From Haemophilus sp. CCUG 60358 (GTDB lineage Bacteria; Pseudomonadota; Gammaproteobacteria; Enterobacterales; Pasteurellaceae): DNA of 64,000 bases. Made by a program: the position numbers and the translations under genes. The first letter of the stretch is position 1. Each line of letters begins with the position of its first letter. The stretch spans positions 5,937-69,936 of the forward strand of contig NZ_LZOZ01000012.1 of the NCBI RefSeq assembly GCF_001679485.1, read 5' to 3'. Below are positions 9,690 through 23,285 of the stretch, one piece after another. Under the pieces are notes generated by a model. That model had not been told where the DNA came from. It saw only the letters and a list, made by a program, of their open reading frames with translations, and did not search any database.

Positions 9690-9703
9690 AAAGGAATAAT
9701 AAA

Positions 9704-10360
9704 GTGATTCGATTTTCAAATGTCTCTAAAGCTTATCACGGTGCAACTCAGCCGGCCTTGCAGGGCTTAAATTTTCATCTTCCTGTCGGAAGTATGACTT
9801 ATCTTGTTGGGCATTCTGGCGCGGGTAAAAGTACCTTGCTTAAATTAATCATGGGAATGGAAAAGGCGAATGCCGGTAATATTTGGTTTAATGGTCATGA
9901 TATTACGCGTTTGTCTAAATATGAAATCCCATTTTTACGTCGTCAAATCGGTATGGTTCACCAAGATTACCGTTTATTAACGGATCGTAGCGTGGCAGAA
10001 AATGTGGCGTTGCCATTGATTATTGCTGGCATGAACCCGAAAGAAGCGCATACACGTGCATTGGTTGCGTTAGATCACGTGGGTTTACGCAGTAAAGCGA
10101 ATTATATGCCGCCACAAATCTCAGGTGGGGAACAACAACGCGTAGATATCGCACGTGCAATCGTACATAAACCGCAACTTTTATTAGCGGATGAGCCGAC
10201 AGGTAACCTTGATGATGAACTTTCCTTAGGGATTTTTAATCTTTTTGAAGAGTTTAATCGTTTAGGCATGACAGTCTTGATTGCGACACACGATATCAAT
10301 TTAATTCAAAAAAAACCAAAACCATGTCTTGTACTTGAACAAGGCTATTTACGCTATTAA
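9704..10360 (+). CDS. ftsE: cell division ATP-binding protein FtsE
   Basis: FtsE is the ATPase of the FtsEX complex, which couples cytokinesis to periplasmic amidase activation. The 218-residue product has Walker A (GHSGAGKST), the ABC signature (SGGEQQR) and Walker B (LLLADEPTGNLD). The start codon is GTG, preceded by AAAAGGAAT. It lies 14 bases after ftsY and nine bases before ftsX in the conserved operon. Confidence 0.97.
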   Translation: MIRFSNVSKAYHGATQPALQGLNFHLPVGSMTYLVGHSGAGKSTLLKLIMGMEKANAGNIWFNGHDITRLSKYEIPFLRRQIGMVHQDYRLLTDRSVAENVALPLIIAGMNPKEAHTRALVALDHVGLRSKANYMPPQISGGEQQRVDIARAIVHKPQLLLADEPTGNLDDELSLGIFNLFEEFNRLGMTVLIATHDINLIQKKPKPCLVLEQGYLRY

Positions 10361-10369
10361 GGATAAAAA

Positions 10370-11302
10370 ATGACAAGACGTATTGATGCTTCTTTTGGCG
10401 TGCAAACTGCCTATACTTTGCGTTCTGTTTGGGGCGATTTGGTAAAACGTAAATTTGGTACATTGCTAACAATTTTAGTCATTGCCGTGTCTTTAACGAT
10501 TCCAACGGTGAGCTATTTGTTATGGAAAAATTTACATTTAGCGACGACTCAATTTTATCCGGAAAGCGAACTCACAATCTATTTACACAAAAATTTAAGT
10601 GAAGAAGATGCTAACTTAGTGGTGGAAAAAATCCGTCAACAAGAAGGCGTGGAATCTTTAAATTATGTTTCTCGCCAAGAAAGCTTAAAAGAATTCAAAA
10701 GTTGGTCTGGTTTTGGTGAAGAATTAGAGATTTTAGATGATAATCCATTACCGGCAGTCGTGATGGTGAAACCGTCTAAAGACTTTAATGCATCTGAAAA
10801 ACGAGCAGAATTACGTACCAACTTAAATAAAATTAAAGGGGTGCAAGAAGTTCGTTTAGATAACGATTGGATGGAAAAATTGACCGCACTTTCGTGGTTA
10901 TTTGCGCATGTGGCAATTTTCTGTACGGTCTTGATGACCATTGCGGTATTCCTTGTTATCGGAAATAGTATTCGCTCTGATGTCTATAGTAGCCGAGCAA
11001 GCATTGATGTGATGAAACTATTAGGTGCGACAGATCAATTTATTCTTCGTCCTTATCTTTATACCGGTATGATTTATGCGGTGTTGGGCGGATTGGTTGC
11101 AGCACTCTTTAGCAGTCTTATTGTAGGATACTTTACTTCAGCGGTGAAGTATGTGACGGATATCTTTGCGGTTACATTTGAGCTCAATGGATTAGGCGTT
11201 GGTGAGCTAATCTTCTTATTAGTCAGCTGCTTGATTATGGGCTATGTTGGCGCTTGGATTGCAGCAACAAGACATATTACAATGTTAGATAACAAACTAT
11301 AG
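10370..11302 (+). CDS. ftsX: cell division membrane protein FtsX
   Basis: FtsX is the four-helix membrane partner of FtsE. The 310-residue protein has a cytoplasmic N terminus, helix 1 at about residues 32-52 (TLLTILVIAVSLTIPTVSYL), and a periplasmic domain of about 110 residues. Three C-terminal helices follow, carrying the conserved MKLLGATDQFILRPYLYTG segment. In Haemophilus the LytM factor NlpD is also present (52661-53878), consistent with envelope amidase control during division. The gene ends the operon ahead of a strong terminator. Confidence 0.95.
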   Translation: MTRRIDASFGVQTAYTLRSVWGDLVKRKFGTLLTILVIAVSLTIPTVSYLLWKNLHLATTQFYPESELTIYLHKNLSEEDANLVVEKIRQQEGVESLNYVSRQESLKEFKSWSGFGEELEILDDNPLPAVVMVKPSKDFNASEKRAELRTNLNKIKGVQEVRLDNDWMEKLTALSWLFAHVAIFCTVLMTIAVFLVIGNSIRSDVYSSRASIDVMKLLGATDQFILRPYLYTGMIYAVLGGLVAALFSSLIVGYFTSAVKYVTDIFAVTFELNGLGVGELIFLLVSCLIMGYVGAWIAATRHITMLDNKL

Positions 11303-11316
11303 ATTTCATTTATATT

Positions 11317-11383
11317 AAAGTGCGGTCATTTTTTGTCGTGTTTTCATCTGAAAAACATTCAGAAAAATGACCGCACTTTTTTG
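11317..11383 (+). terminator. ftsX terminator: long stem from an inverted uptake-sequence pair
   Basis: A perfect 17-base stem (11317-11333 with 11363-11379), each arm containing AAGTGCGGT and its 3' flank, closes a 29-base loop. It is followed by TTTT. It isolates the ftsYEX operon from the S10 operon promoter. Confidence 0.85.
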
Positions 11384-11410
11384 TATGTGGAAATTAATTG
11401 AACAAAAAGC

Positions 11411-11439
11411 TTGCATAATTAGGTGTTTTTGTGTAATAT
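11411..11439 (+). promoter_or_regulatory. S10 operon promoter
   Basis: TTGCAT (-35, 11411-11416) and TATAAT-like TAATAT (-10, 11434-11439) are separated by exactly 17 bases. This near-consensus promoter lies about 190 bases upstream of rpsJ, as expected for a strongly expressed ribosomal operon with a regulatory leader. Confidence 0.7.
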
Positions 11440-11445
11440 CCACGG

Positions 11446-11945
<500 letters not shown>

Positions 11946-11961
11946 TTAAGAGGTTATTACA

Positions 11962-12588
11962 ATGATTGGTTTAGTCGGTCGTAAAGTTGGTATGACCCGT
12001 ATCTTCAATGAAGACGGTGTTTCTGTACCAGTTACCGTTATCGAAATCGAAGCCAACCGCGTAACTCAAGTTAAAACTCTTGAAAACGATGGCTATACTG
12101 CAGTTCAAGTTACTACTGGTTCTAAAAAAGCGAATCGTGTAACTAAACCTGAAGCAGGTCATTTCGTGAAAGCAGGTGTTGAAGCTGGTCGCGGTTTATG
12201 GGAATTTCGTACTGAAGGTGAAGAATTCACTTTAGGTCAAGAAATCAATGTTGACATCTTTGCAGATGTTAAAAAAGTAGATGTTACTGGTACTTCTAAA
12301 GGTAAAGGTTTCCAAGGTGGTGTTAAACGTTGGAACTTCCGTACTCAAGATGCTACACACGGTAACTCTTTATCACATCGTGTACTTGGTTCTATTGGTC
12401 AAAACCAAACTCCAGGTCGTGTGTTTAAAGGTAAAAAAATGGCAGGACATTTAGGTGCTGAGCGTGTAACCGTTCAATCACTTGAAGTTGTTCGTGTAGA
12501 TGCTGAGCGTAAATTGCTATTAGTAAAAGGTTCTGTACCTGGTGCTATCAATGGCGATGTTATCGTTAAGCCGGCAGTTAAAGCATAA
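11962..12588 (+). CDS. rplC: 50S ribosomal protein L3
   Basis: L3 is an early assembly protein of the large subunit whose long loop reaches toward the peptidyl transferase centre. The 208-residue product begins [19 protein letters not shown]. It contains the loop signature [18 protein letters not shown] and [20 protein letters not shown], including the Gln that PrmB methylates in relatives. It follows rpsJ by 16 bases with AGAGG ahead of the ATG. Confidence 0.98.
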   Translation: MIGLVGRKVGMTRIFNEDGVSVPVTVIEIEANRVTQVKTLENDGYTAVQVTTGSKKANRVTKPEAGHFVKAGVEAGRGLWEFRTEGEEFTLGQEINVDIFADVKKVDVTGTSKGKGFQGGVKRWNFRTQDATHGNSLSHRVLGSIGQNQTPGRVFKGKKMAGHLGAERVTVQSLEVVRVDAERKLLLVKGSVPGAINGDVIVKPAVKA

Positions 12589-12603
12589 GTCTAGGAGATA
12601 GAG

Positions 12604-13206
12604 ATGGAATTACAAGTTGTAGGTGCAAACGCACTAACTGTTTCTGAAACTACCTTCGGACGTGAGTTTAACGAAGCTTTGATTCACCAAGTTGTTGTTG
12701 CTTATGCAGCAGGTGCTCGTCAAGGTACTCGTGCGCAAAAAACTCGTGCTGAAGTGTCTGGTTCAGGTAAAAAACCTTGGCGTCAAAAAGGTACAGGTCG
12801 TGCTCGTTCTGGTGATATCAAATCACCAATCTGGCGTTCTGGTGGTACAACCTTCGCGGCTAAACCACAAGATCACAGCCAAAAAGTGAACAAGAAAATG
12901 TACCGTGGTGCTATCAAAAGCATTCTTTCTGAATTAGTTCGTCAAGACCGTTTGGTTGTTGTTGAAAAATTCGAATTAGATGCACCAAAAACTAAAGTTT
13001 TAGTACAAAAATTAAAAGATTTAGCAGTTGAAGATGCGTTAATTATCACAGCAAGTTTAGATGAAAATCTATTCTTAGCGGCACGTAACTTGTATAAAGT
13101 TGATGTACGTGATGTTCAAGGTATCGATCCAGTTAGCTTAATCGCTTTCGATAAAGTGATTGTTACTGTTGACGCTGTGAAACAAATTGAGGAGATCCTA
13201 GCATGA
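12604..13206 (+). CDS. rplD: 50S ribosomal protein L4
   Basis: L4 lines the nascent-peptide exit tunnel. In gammaproteobacteria it also represses its own S10 operon by binding the leader RNA. The 200-residue product has the tunnel-loop signature [19 protein letters not shown]. It is preceded by AGGAGATAGAG. Its stop overlaps the rplW start by four bases, indicating translational coupling. Confidence 0.98.
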   Translation: MELQVVGANALTVSETTFGREFNEALIHQVVVAYAAGARQGTRAQKTRAEVSGSGKKPWRQKGTGRARSGDIKSPIWRSGGTTFAAKPQDHSQKVNKKMYRGAIKSILSELVRQDRLVVVEKFELDAPKTKVLVQKLKDLAVEDALIITASLDENLFLAARNLYKVDVRDVQGIDPVSLIAFDKVIVTVDAVKQIEEILA

Positions 13207-13502
13207 GTCAAGAACGTTTGCTAAGCGTGCTACGTGCACCGCACATCTCTGAAAAAGCAACTAACAATGCTGAAAAATCTAACACTGTTGTACTTAAAGT
13301 TGCTTTAGATGCGAACAAAGCTGAAATTGCTGCTGCTGTTGCTCAATTATTTGAAGTAAAAGTTGACTCAGTTCGTACTGTGGTTGTTAAGGGTAAAACT
13401 AAACGCCGTGGTAACAAAATGGGTCGTCGCAGCGACTGGAAAAAAGCTTATGTAACTTTAGCCGAAGGCCAAAACTTGGACTTCGTGGACAGTGCAGAGT
13501 AA
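13203..13502 (+). CDS. rplW: 50S ribosomal protein L23
   Basis: L23 sits at the tunnel exit and is the docking site for trigger factor and SRP. The 99-residue product begins [20 protein letters not shown] and has the [21 protein letters not shown] loop. Start and length match the family. It overlaps rplD (ATGA) and precedes rplB by 17 bases. Confidence 0.98.
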   Translation: MSQERLLSVLRAPHISEKATNNAEKSNTVVLKVALDANKAEIAAAVAQLFEVKVDSVRTVVVKGKTKRRGNKMGRRSDWKKAYVTLAEGQNLDFVDSAE

Positions 13503-13519
13503 TCGGAGGAAATTAGAGA

Positions 13520-14341
13520 ATGGCTATCGTTAAATGTAAGCCGACCTCCGCTGGTCGTCGTCACGTTGTTAAAATCGTGAACCCTGAATTACATAAGGGT
13601 AAACCTTACGCGCCTCTTCTAGATACTAAATCTAAAACTGGTGGTCGTAACAATTATGGTCGTATTACCACTCGCCACATCGGTGGTGGTCATAAACAAC
13701 ATTACCGTTTAATCGATTTCAAACGTAACAAGTTAGATATCCCAGCGGTTGTTGAGCGTTTAGAATATGATCCAAACCGTTCAGCTAACATTGCTTTAGT
13801 GCTTTATAAAGATGGTGAACGCCGTTATATCTTAGCACCTAAAGGTTTGTCAGTTGGCGATCAAATCCAATCTGGCGTTAACTCACCTATTAAAGTGGGT
13901 AACTCATTACCAATGCGTAATATCCCAGTTGGTTCAACAGTACATAACGTTGAATTAAAACCAGGTAAAGGCGGTCAAATCGCTCGTTCTGCTGGTGCTT
14001 ATGTACAAATCATCGCTCGTGAAGGCAACTACGTAACTTTACGTTTACGTTCAGGCGAAATGCGTAAAGTATTAGCTGAATGTGTTGCTACAATCGGTGA
14101 AGTTGGTAACTCAGAACATATGCTTCGCGTATTGGGTAAAGCTGGTGCTAACCGCTGGAGAGGCATTCGCCCTACAGTTCGTGGTACTGCAATGAACCCA
14201 GTAGATCACCCACACGGTGGTGGTGAAGGTCGTAACTTTGGTAAACACCCAGTAACTCCTTGGGGCGTTCAAACTAAAGGTAAGAAAACTCGTCACAACA
14301 AACGTACCGATAAATTCATCGTACGTCGTCGTGGCAAATAA
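13520..14341 (+). CDS. rplB: 50S ribosomal protein L2
   Basis: L2 is required for subunit association and peptidyl transferase function. The 273-residue product starts [18 protein letters not shown]. It contains the highly conserved C-terminal stretch [14 protein letters not shown], whose His is essential in E. coli. CGGAGG lies upstream of the ATG. It is followed by rpsS after 24 bases. Confidence 0.99.
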   Translation: MAIVKCKPTSAGRRHVVKIVNPELHKGKPYAPLLDTKSKTGGRNNYGRITTRHIGGGHKQHYRLIDFKRNKLDIPAVVERLEYDPNRSANIALVLYKDGERRYILAPKGLSVGDQIQSGVNSPIKVGNSLPMRNIPVGSTVHNVELKPGKGGQIARSAGAYVQIIAREGNYVTLRLRSGEMRKVLAECVATIGEVGNSEHMLRVLGKAGANRWRGIRPTVRGTAMNPVDHPHGGGEGRNFGKHPVTPWGVQTKGKKTRHNKRTDKFIVRRRGK

Positions 14342-14362
14342 TTTAAATTAATAAGAGGATAA

Positions 14363-14641
<279 letters not shown>

Positions 14642-14652
14642 GAGGTAAATAG

Positions 14653-14985
<333 letters not shown>

Positions 14986-15002
14986 TAAGTAGAGGAATAG
15001 CA

Positions 15003-15710
15003 ATGGGTCAAAAAGTAAATCCAAATGGTATTCGCCTAGGTATTGTAAAACCTTGGAACTCTACTTGGTTCGCGAATACACAAGATTTCGCCGACAATCT
15101 TGACGGTGACTTCAAAGTACGCAAATTCTTAAATAAAGAATTAGCAAACGCTTCGGTTTCACGTATTACTATTGAGCGTCCAGCTAAAAGTATTCGTGTA
15201 ACAATTCACACAGCTCGCCCTGGTATCGTTATCGGTAAAAAAGGTGAAGATGTTGAAAAATTACGTAACGCAGTGTCTAAAATCGCTGGTGTTCCGGCTC
15301 AAATCAACATTGCTGAAGTGAAAAAACCGGAATTAGATGCAAAATTAGTTGCAGACAGCATCGCTTCTCAATTAGAACGTCGTGTAATGTTCCGTCGTGC
15401 TATGAAACGTGCGGTACAAAGCGCAATGCGTTTAGGTGCTAAAGGTATCAAAGTTGAAGTTAGCGGTCGTTTAGGTGGTGCAGAAATCGCACGTTCTGAA
15501 TGGTATCGTGAAGGTCGTGTACCTCTACATACTCTTCGTGCGGACATCGATTATAACACTGCAGAAGCTCATACTACATACGGCGTAATCGGCGTTAAAG
15601 TATGGATCTTCAAAGGTGAAATTTTGGGTGGAATGGCTGCAGTTGCGCAATCAGAACAACAACCTGCCGACAAGCCTAAAAAGGCTCCGCGTGGCAAAGG
15701 TCGTAAGTAA
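15003..15710 (+). CDS. rpsC: 30S ribosomal protein S3
   Basis: S3 forms part of the mRNA entry channel and has helicase-like activity there. The 235-residue product begins [13 protein letters not shown] and contains the KH-domain motif [16 protein letters not shown]. Its C-terminal tail is Lys/Pro-rich ([17 protein letters not shown]). It follows rplV after 17 bases and leads into rplP. Confidence 0.98.
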   Translation: MGQKVNPNGIRLGIVKPWNSTWFANTQDFADNLDGDFKVRKFLNKELANASVSRITIERPAKSIRVTIHTARPGIVIGKKGEDVEKLRNAVSKIAGVPAQINIAEVKKPELDAKLVADSIASQLERRVMFRRAMKRAVQSAMRLGAKGIKVEVSGRLGGAEIARSEWYREGRVPLHTLRADIDYNTAEAHTTYGVIGVKVWIFKGEILGGMAAVAQSEQQPADKPKKAPRGKGRK

Positions 15711-15723
15711 GGAGAAACGCTAA

Positions 15724-16133
<410 letters not shown>

Positions 16134-16134
<1 letters not shown>

Positions 16135-16325
16135 TGAAAGCTCAAGATTTACGTACAAAAAGTGTTGAAGAGCTGAATGATGAATTAGTGAACCTTTTAG
16201 GTGAACAATTCAAATTGCGTATGCAAACAGCCACCGGTCAGCTTCAACAAACCCATCAGGCTAAACAAGTGCGTCGTGATATCGCACGCGTTAAAACCAT
16301 TTTAACTGAGAAGGCGGGTGAGTAA
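16134..16325 (+). CDS. rpmC: 50S ribosomal protein L29
   Basis: L29 is a two-helix protein next to the tunnel exit and L23. The 63-residue product begins [19 protein letters not shown] and has the signature [14 protein letters not shown]. It overlaps rplP and rpsQ by one base on each side, so the three genes are tightly coupled. Confidence 0.97.
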
Positions 16326-16582
16326 TGACTGATAAAATTCGTAGCGTACAAGGTAAAGTTGTTAGCGACAAAATGGAAAAATCTTTCGTTGTTGCTATTG
16401 AACGTAAGGTAAAACATCCGTTATACGGTAAATTTATCCGTCGTACAACTAAATTACACGTACACGATGAGAACAACGAAGCCAAATTAGGTGATGTAGT
16501 AGAGATTCGCGAATGTCGCCCTCTCTCTAAAACTAAATCTTGGACTTTAGTTCGTGTTGTTGAGAAAGCAGTTATTGCTTAA
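16325..16582 (+). CDS. rpsQ: 30S ribosomal protein S17
   Basis: S17 is a primary 16S rRNA-binding protein of the small-subunit body. The 85-residue OB-fold product contains [20 protein letters not shown] and the signature [18 protein letters not shown]. It is the last gene of the S10 operon and a terminator follows. Confidence 0.98.
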   Translation: MTDKIRSVQGKVVSDKMEKSFVVAIERKVKHPLYGKFIRRTTKLHVHDENNEAKLGDVVEIRECRPLSKTKSWTLVRVVEKAVIA

Positions 16583-16600
16583 TTAACAAGTTAAAAAATA

Positions 16601-16634
16601 AAAGCCAATGGTTTATACCGTTGGCTTTTTTCTT
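16601..16634 (+). terminator. S10 operon terminator
   Basis: AAAGCCAATGG pairs with CCGTTGGCTTT (one G-T pair) around a short TTTATA loop and is followed by TTCTTTCT. It lies 20 bases after rpsQ and separates the S10 and spc transcripts. Confidence 0.85.
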
Positions 16635-16706
16635 TCTAAGACTTGCTAAAAAATAATGAAAATTTGACCGCACTTTAAACACTCTGATTTAAGTATAAAA
16701 TTTTGA

Positions 16707-16735
16707 TTGCGTTTCTAGCTTGATTTTGGTAAACT
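16707..16735 (+). promoter_or_regulatory. candidate spc operon promoter
   Basis: TTGCGT (-35, 16707-16712) and TAAACT (-10, 16730-16735) are 17 bases apart, about 90 bases upstream of rplN. A stem (ACCTATCC at 16741-16748 with GGATAGGT at 16771-16778) lies at the start of the predicted leader. Confidence 0.5.
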
Positions 16736-16818
16736 CCGCCACCTATCCGCCATATATCTTTATAAGGTATGGATAGGTTCGTCCCGCAAGGGTGTATTAT
16801 TAACTTAACGGAGCATAA

Positions 16819-17193
<375 letters not shown>

Positions 17194-17206
17194 GGAGAAG
17201 TGAGAA

Positions 17207-18392
<1,186 letters not shown>

Positions 18393-18428
18393 TATACCAC
18401 TTTATTTTGGAATCGGAGAAAAAGTACA

Positions 18429-18821
18429 ATGAGTATGCAAGATCCAATCGCAGATATGTTGACCCGTATTCGTAACGGTCAAGCTGCGAACAAAGTTGCA
18501 ATCAATATGCCTTCTTCCAAGCTAAAAGTGGCAATTGCCAACGTATTAGCTGCTGAAGGTTATATCGAAAGCGTTAAAGTTTTAGAAGGTGCAAAACCTG
18601 AATTGGAAATTACTTTAAAATATTTCCAAGGCAAACCGGTTGTAGAAAGCATCCAACGTGTAAGTCGTCCTGGTCTTCGTATTTACAAACGTAAAGACGA
18701 ATTACCAAAAGTTATGGGTGGTTTAGGTGTTGCTGTAATTTCTACATCTAAAGGTGTTATGACTGACCGTGCAGCTCGTCAAGCGGGCTTAGGCGGTGAG
18801 ATCATCTGTTATGTAGCTTAA
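18429..18821 (+). CDS. rpsH: 30S ribosomal protein S8
   Basis: S8 binds the central domain of 16S rRNA. In E. coli it represses the spc operon by binding the mRNA near rplE. The 130-residue product begins [20 protein letters not shown] and has the C-terminal RNA-binding signature [21 protein letters not shown] did not identify the S8 target in the rplN-rplE mRNA by eye. Confidence 0.98.
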   Translation: MSMQDPIADMLTRIRNGQAANKVAINMPSSKLKVAIANVLAAEGYIESVKVLEGAKPELEITLKYFQGKPVVESIQRVSRPGLRIYKRKDELPKVMGGLGVAVISTSKGVMTDRAARQAGLGGEIICYVA

Positions 18822-18836
18822 TAGAGGGGTAGGAAA

Positions 18837-19370
18837 ATGTCTCGTGTTGCAAAGGCACCTGTTAATATTCCTGCCGGCGTTGAAGTTAAACTCGACGGTC
18901 AGCTATTAACAGTAAAAGGTAAAAATGGCGAGTTATCTCGCACAATTCATAACTCAGTTGAAGTTAAACAAGATAATGGTCAATTTACTTTCACTCCACG
19001 TGAAGGTTTTGTTGAAGCGAATGCTCAATCGGGTACAGCTCGTGCATTAGTTAATGCAATGGTTATCGGTGTTACTGAAGGCTTCACTAAGAAATTACAA
19101 CTAGTGGGTGTTGGTTACAGAGCTCAAATTAAAGGCAACGCAGTTGCATTAAGTTTAGGTTTCTCTCACCCTGTGGAGCACACTTTACCAGCAGGTATTA
19201 CTGCAGAATGCCCTTCACAAACGGAAATCGTTTTAAAAGGTGCAGACAAGCAGTTAATTGGTCAAGTTGCAGCAGATATTCGCGCTTATCGCCGTCCTGA
19301 GCCTTATAAAGGTAAAGGTGTACGTTACTCTGATGAAGTAGTACGTATGAAAGAGGCTAAGAAGAAATAA
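18837..19370 (+). CDS. rplF: 50S ribosomal protein L6
   Basis: L6 lies near the GTPase-associated centre. The 177-residue product has two related domains. It begins [19 protein letters not shown] and carries the signature [22 protein letters not shown] at its C terminus. AGGGGTAGG lies ahead of the ATG. Confidence 0.98.
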   Translation: MSRVAKAPVNIPAGVEVKLDGQLLTVKGKNGELSRTIHNSVEVKQDNGQFTFTPREGFVEANAQSGTARALVNAMVIGVTEGFTKKLQLVGVGYRAQIKGNAVALSLGFSHPVEHTLPAGITAECPSQTEIVLKGADKQLIGQVAADIRAYRRPEPYKGKGVRYSDEVVRMKEAKKK

Positions 19371-19383
19371 TTAAGGTAACACT

Positions 19384-19737
19384 ATGGATAAGAAATCAGC
19401 TCGTATCCGTCGTGCAGCTCGTGCACGTCATATGATGAGAGAGCAAGGTGTAACTCGTCTAGTTATTCACCGTACTCCGCGTCATATCTACGCACAAGTT
19501 ATTGCACCAAACGGTTCAGAAGTGCTTGCCGCTGCTTCAACTGTTGAAAAAGCAATTCGTGAGCAAGTTAAATATACCGGTAATAAAGATGCCGCAGCAG
19601 TAGTAGGTAAACTTGTTGCTGAGCGCGCATTAGCAAAAGGCGTTAAAGACGTTGCTTTTGACCGTTCCGGTTTTAAATATCATGGTCGTGTCCAAACTTT
19701 AGCGGACGCTGCACGTGAAGCTGGTCTACAGTTCTAA
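19384..19737 (+). CDS. rplR: 50S ribosomal protein L18
   Basis: L18 binds 5S rRNA with L5. The 117-residue product begins [20 protein letters not shown]. It contains [16 protein letters not shown] and the C-terminal [24 protein letters not shown] signature. It is 14 bases from both rplF and rpsE. Confidence 0.98.
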   Translation: MDKKSARIRRAARARHMMREQGVTRLVIHRTPRHIYAQVIAPNGSEVLAAASTVEKAIREQVKYTGNKDAAAVVGKLVAERALAKGVKDVAFDRSGFKYHGRVQTLADAAREAGLQF

Positions 19738-19745
19738 TGAGGTAA

Positions 19746-20252
<507 letters not shown>

Positions 20253-20258
20253 TTGATA

Positions 20259-20438
20259 ATGGCTAAAACTATTAAAGTAACTCAAGTTCGTAGCGCAATT
20301 GCTCGTTTACCGAAGCACAAAGCTACCTTGCGTGGTCTTGGTCTTCGCCATATGCACCATACTGTTGAGTTAATCGATACTCCGGCAGTACGTGGTATGA
20401 TTAACCAAGTTTCATACATGGTTAAAGTGGAGGAGTAA
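20259..20438 (+). CDS. rpmD: 50S ribosomal protein L30
   Basis: L30 is a small single-domain large-subunit protein. The start is placed at ATG 20259 ([20 protein letters not shown]), giving the usual 59 residues. A TTG two codons upstream is in frame but is not needed. It contains [20 protein letters not shown]. The GGGGT ribosome binding site lies in the end of rpsE. Confidence 0.97.
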   Translation: MAKTIKVTQVRSAIARLPKHKATLRGLGLRHMHHTVELIDTPAVRGMINQVSYMVKVEE

Positions 20439-20442
20439 GATA

Positions 20443-20877
20443 ATGCGTTTAAATACTCTATCTCCGGCTGAAGGTGCTAAGCACAGTGCAAAACGCCTTG
20501 GTCGTGGTATTGGTTCAGGTTTAGGAAAAACTGGTGGTCGTGGTCATAAAGGTCAAAAATCTCGTACTGGCGGCGGTGTTCGTCGTGGTTTCGAGGGTGG
20601 TCAAATGCCATTATACCGTCGTTTACCAAAATTTGGTTTCACTTCAATGAAATCAGCTGTAACTGCTGAAGTTCGTTTAAACGAATTAACAAAAGTTGAA
20701 GGAAATGTTGTCACTTTAGAAGCGTTAAAAGCTGCAAACATTTTAACTAAAGATATTCAATTCGCTAAAGTTATCTTAGCTGGTGAAGTGAAATCTGCAG
20801 TTACTGTACGTGGTTTACGTGTAACTAAAGGTGCAAAAGCAGCGATCGAAGCTGCTGGCGGTTCAGTTGAGGAATAA
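20443..20877 (+). CDS. rplO: 50S ribosomal protein L15
   Basis: L15 is a late-assembly large-subunit protein with an extended N-terminal tail. The 144-residue product begins [20 protein letters not shown]. It has the Gly-rich [18 protein letters not shown] tail, then [20 protein letters not shown]. It is four bases after rpmD. Confidence 0.98.
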   Translation: MRLNTLSPAEGAKHSAKRLGRGIGSGLGKTGGRGHKGQKSRTGGGVRRGFEGGQMPLYRRLPKFGFTSMKSAVTAEVRLNELTKVEGNVVTLEALKAANILTKDIQFAKVILAGEVKSAVTVRGLRVTKGAKAAIEAAGGSVEE

Positions 20878-20884
20878 TTAGCAA

Positions 20885-22210
20885 ATGGCTAAACAACCAG
20901 GTTATCAAAGCAGAAGTACTAATAGTGGTACTGGTGAACTAAAAAGCAGATTGCTTTTTGTATTAGGTGCACTTATCGTTTATCGTATTGGTTCTTTTAT
21001 TCCGCTTCCTGGTATTGATGCCGCCGTGCTAGCTCAATTAGTTGAACAACAAAAAGGCACCATCATTGATATGTTAAACATGTTCTCTGGTGGTGCATTG
21101 AGCCGAGCATCAATTTTAGCATTAGGTATTATGCCGTATATTTCGGCATCTATCGTGATGCAATTGCTTGCTACGGTTTCACCTGCTTTAGCAGAATTGA
21201 AGAAAGAAGGTGCAGCAGGACAAAGAAAAATCACCAAGTATACTCGTTATGCAACGGTGGTTTTTGCTACTATCCAAGCTATCGCAATTTCTACCGGTTT
21301 ACCGAATATGTTGCCACAGTTAGTGCCAAATATCGGTTTTACTTTTTACTTCACTGCAGTAGTGAGTCTTGTGACCGGAACCATGTTCTTAATGTGGTTA
21401 GGTGAGCAAATTACTGAAAGAGGTATTGGTAACGGTATCTCAATTCTTGTTTTTGGTGGTATTGTTGCAGGGTTGCCACATGCAATCATCGAAACAGTTG
21501 AGCAAGCTCGTCAAGGACAAATGCATCCTTTAGTTCTTCTACTAATCGCTGCTATTGTTTTTGCAGTAACTTATTTTGTTGTCTTCGTAGAACGTGGACA
21601 ACGTAGAATTCGTGTTGAATATGCTAAGCGTCAACAAGGACGTCAAATTTTAGGTGGTCATTCAACTCACTTACCATTAAAAGTTAATATGGCAAACGTA
21701 ATGCCAGCAATTTTTGCTTCAAGCATTATTTTATTCCCTGCCACATTGACACAATGGTTTGGTCAAAATGATAAGTTTGAGTGGTTAAATGACTTATCAA
21801 TGTTGTTGAATCCTGGACAACCTTTATATCTTCTTGTTTATGCGGTAGCGATTATTTTCTTCAGTTTCTTCTATACTGCAATGCAATATAATCCACGTGA
21901 TACAGCAGATAATCTAAAAAAATCTGGTGCATTTATCCCAGGAATTAGACCAGGTGAACAAACATCTCGTTACATTGATAAAGTAATGACTCGCTTAACA
22001 TTAATCGGCGGTCTTTATGTAACGTTCGTATGTTTAGTCCCTTACATTATGACATCAGCATGGGATGTTAAATTCTACTTCGGTGGTACTTCCTTATTAA
22101 TCGTTGTTGTTGTAATTATGGATTTTATCGTGCAAGTTCAGAGTCACTTAATGTCGTCTCAATATGAATCTGCGTTAAAAAAAGCAAACCTTAAAGGTTT
22201 TGGACAGTAA
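20885..22210 (+). CDS. secY: preprotein translocase channel subunit SecY
   Basis: SecY is the ten-helix protein-conducting channel of the inner membrane. The 441-residue product contains [20 protein letters not shown], the plug/helix-2 segment [26 protein letters not shown], and the cytoplasmic loop [20 protein letters not shown]. It is encoded in the spc operon between rplO and rpmJ, the standard arrangement. FtsY (8232-9689) delivers its SRP substrates. Confidence 0.99.
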   Translation: MAKQPGYQSRSTNSGTGELKSRLLFVLGALIVYRIGSFIPLPGIDAAVLAQLVEQQKGTIIDMLNMFSGGALSRASILALGIMPYISASIVMQLLATVSPALAELKKEGAAGQRKITKYTRYATVVFATIQAIAISTGLPNMLPQLVPNIGFTFYFTAVVSLVTGTMFLMWLGEQITERGIGNGISILVFGGIVAGLPHAIIETVEQARQGQMHPLVLLLIAAIVFAVTYFVVFVERGQRRIRVEYAKRQQGRQILGGHSTHLPLKVNMANVMPAIFASSIILFPATLTQWFGQNDKFEWLNDLSMLLNPGQPLYLLVYAVAIIFFSFFYTAMQYNPRDTADNLKKSGAFIPGIRPGEQTSRYIDKVMTRLTLIGGLYVTFVCLVPYIMTSAWDVKFYFGGTSLLIVVVVIMDFIVQVQSHLMSSQYESALKKANLKGFGQ

Positions 22211-22238
22211 TTGTTCATTTAAGTAAAAAGGATAAGCA

Positions 22239-22352
22239 ATGAAAGTTCGTGCTTCCGTTAAGAAGATGTGTCGTAACTGTAAAATTGTTAAACGTGAAGG
22301 TGTTGTTCGCGTATTATGCAGCGACCCTAAACATAAACAACGTCAAGGTTAA
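22239..22352 (+). CDS. rpmJ: 50S ribosomal protein L36 (zinc-binding form)
   Basis: This 37-codon gene is easily missed because of its size. It reads [20 protein letters not shown], then [17 protein letters not shown]. Cys11, Cys14, Cys27 and His32 form the zinc ribbon of C+ L36. AAAAGGAT lies upstream of the ATG. It ends the spc operon after secY. Confidence 0.97.
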
Positions 22353-22378
22353 TTAACATTTCTTCTTGCAAAGAACCG

Positions 22379-22401
22379 GTTGAGTAGTTATACTACTCAA
22401 C
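22379..22401 (+). terminator. hairpin between rpmJ and rpsM
   Basis: GTTGAGTAG and CTACTCAAC form a perfect nine-base stem around TTATA. The downstream sequence (TCATTTATG) is a poor T tract, so it is a weak terminator or processing site at best. Confidence 0.45.
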
Positions 22402-22413
22402 TCATTTATGTCC

Positions 22414-22510
22414 TTGGTATTCTGTTTGAGTATCCTGAAAACGGGCTTTTCAAGATCAGAATACCAAATTAGTTAAAATAATAGGAGTGCATAGTGGCCC
22501 GTATTGCAGG
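22414..22510 (+). promoter_or_regulatory. alpha operon leader (S4-binding pseudoknot, Alpha_RBS)
   Basis: The leader contains GAGTATCCTGAAAACGGGCT, then TTTTCAAGATC and AGGAGTGCATAGTGG. These match the E. coli alpha operon ribosome-binding-site pseudoknot nearly base for base around the GTG start. An outer stem TTGGTATTCTG/CAGAATACCAA (22414-22424 with 22457-22467) closes it. S4, encoded downstream, binds this element and traps the 30S subunit. Confidence 0.85.
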
Positions 22511-22850
22511 CATTAACATTCCTGATCACAAACACGCTGTAATCGCTTTAACTGCAATTTACGGTATCGGTAAAACTCGTTCTAAAAGCATTTGTGCTGC
22601 AGCGGGTATTGCTGAAGATGTTAAGATCAGCGAATTGTCTGAAGAGCAGATTGACAAACTGCGTGACGAAGTTGGTAAATTTACCGTTGAAGGTGACTTA
22701 CGTCGTGAAGTAACACTAAACATCAAACGTCTTTTAGACTTAGGTTGTTACCGTGGTTTACGTCATCGTCGTAGTTTACCGGTACGTGGTCAACGTACTA
22801 AAACTAATGCGCGTACCCGTAAGGGTCCACGTAAGCCGATCAAAAAATAG
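22494..22850 (+). CDS. rpsM: 30S ribosomal protein S13
   Basis: S13 forms head-to-large-subunit bridges and contacts the P-site tRNA. The 118-residue product starts at GTG and reads [19 protein letters not shown]. It contains the signature [28 protein letters not shown]. The GTG start lies inside the S4-regulated leader, as in E. coli. It is the first gene of the alpha operon. Confidence 0.98.
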   Translation: MARIAGINIPDHKHAVIALTAIYGIGKTRSKSICAAAGIAEDVKISELSEEQIDKLRDEVGKFTVEGDLRREVTLNIKRLLDLGCYRGLRHRRSLPVRGQRTKTNARTRKGPRKPIKK

Positions 22851-22863
22851 TCGGGGTAAATAA

Positions 22864-23256
<393 letters not shown>

Positions 23257-23285
23257 TGGCGTAATAGGATAGTTGGAGAAAGAAA

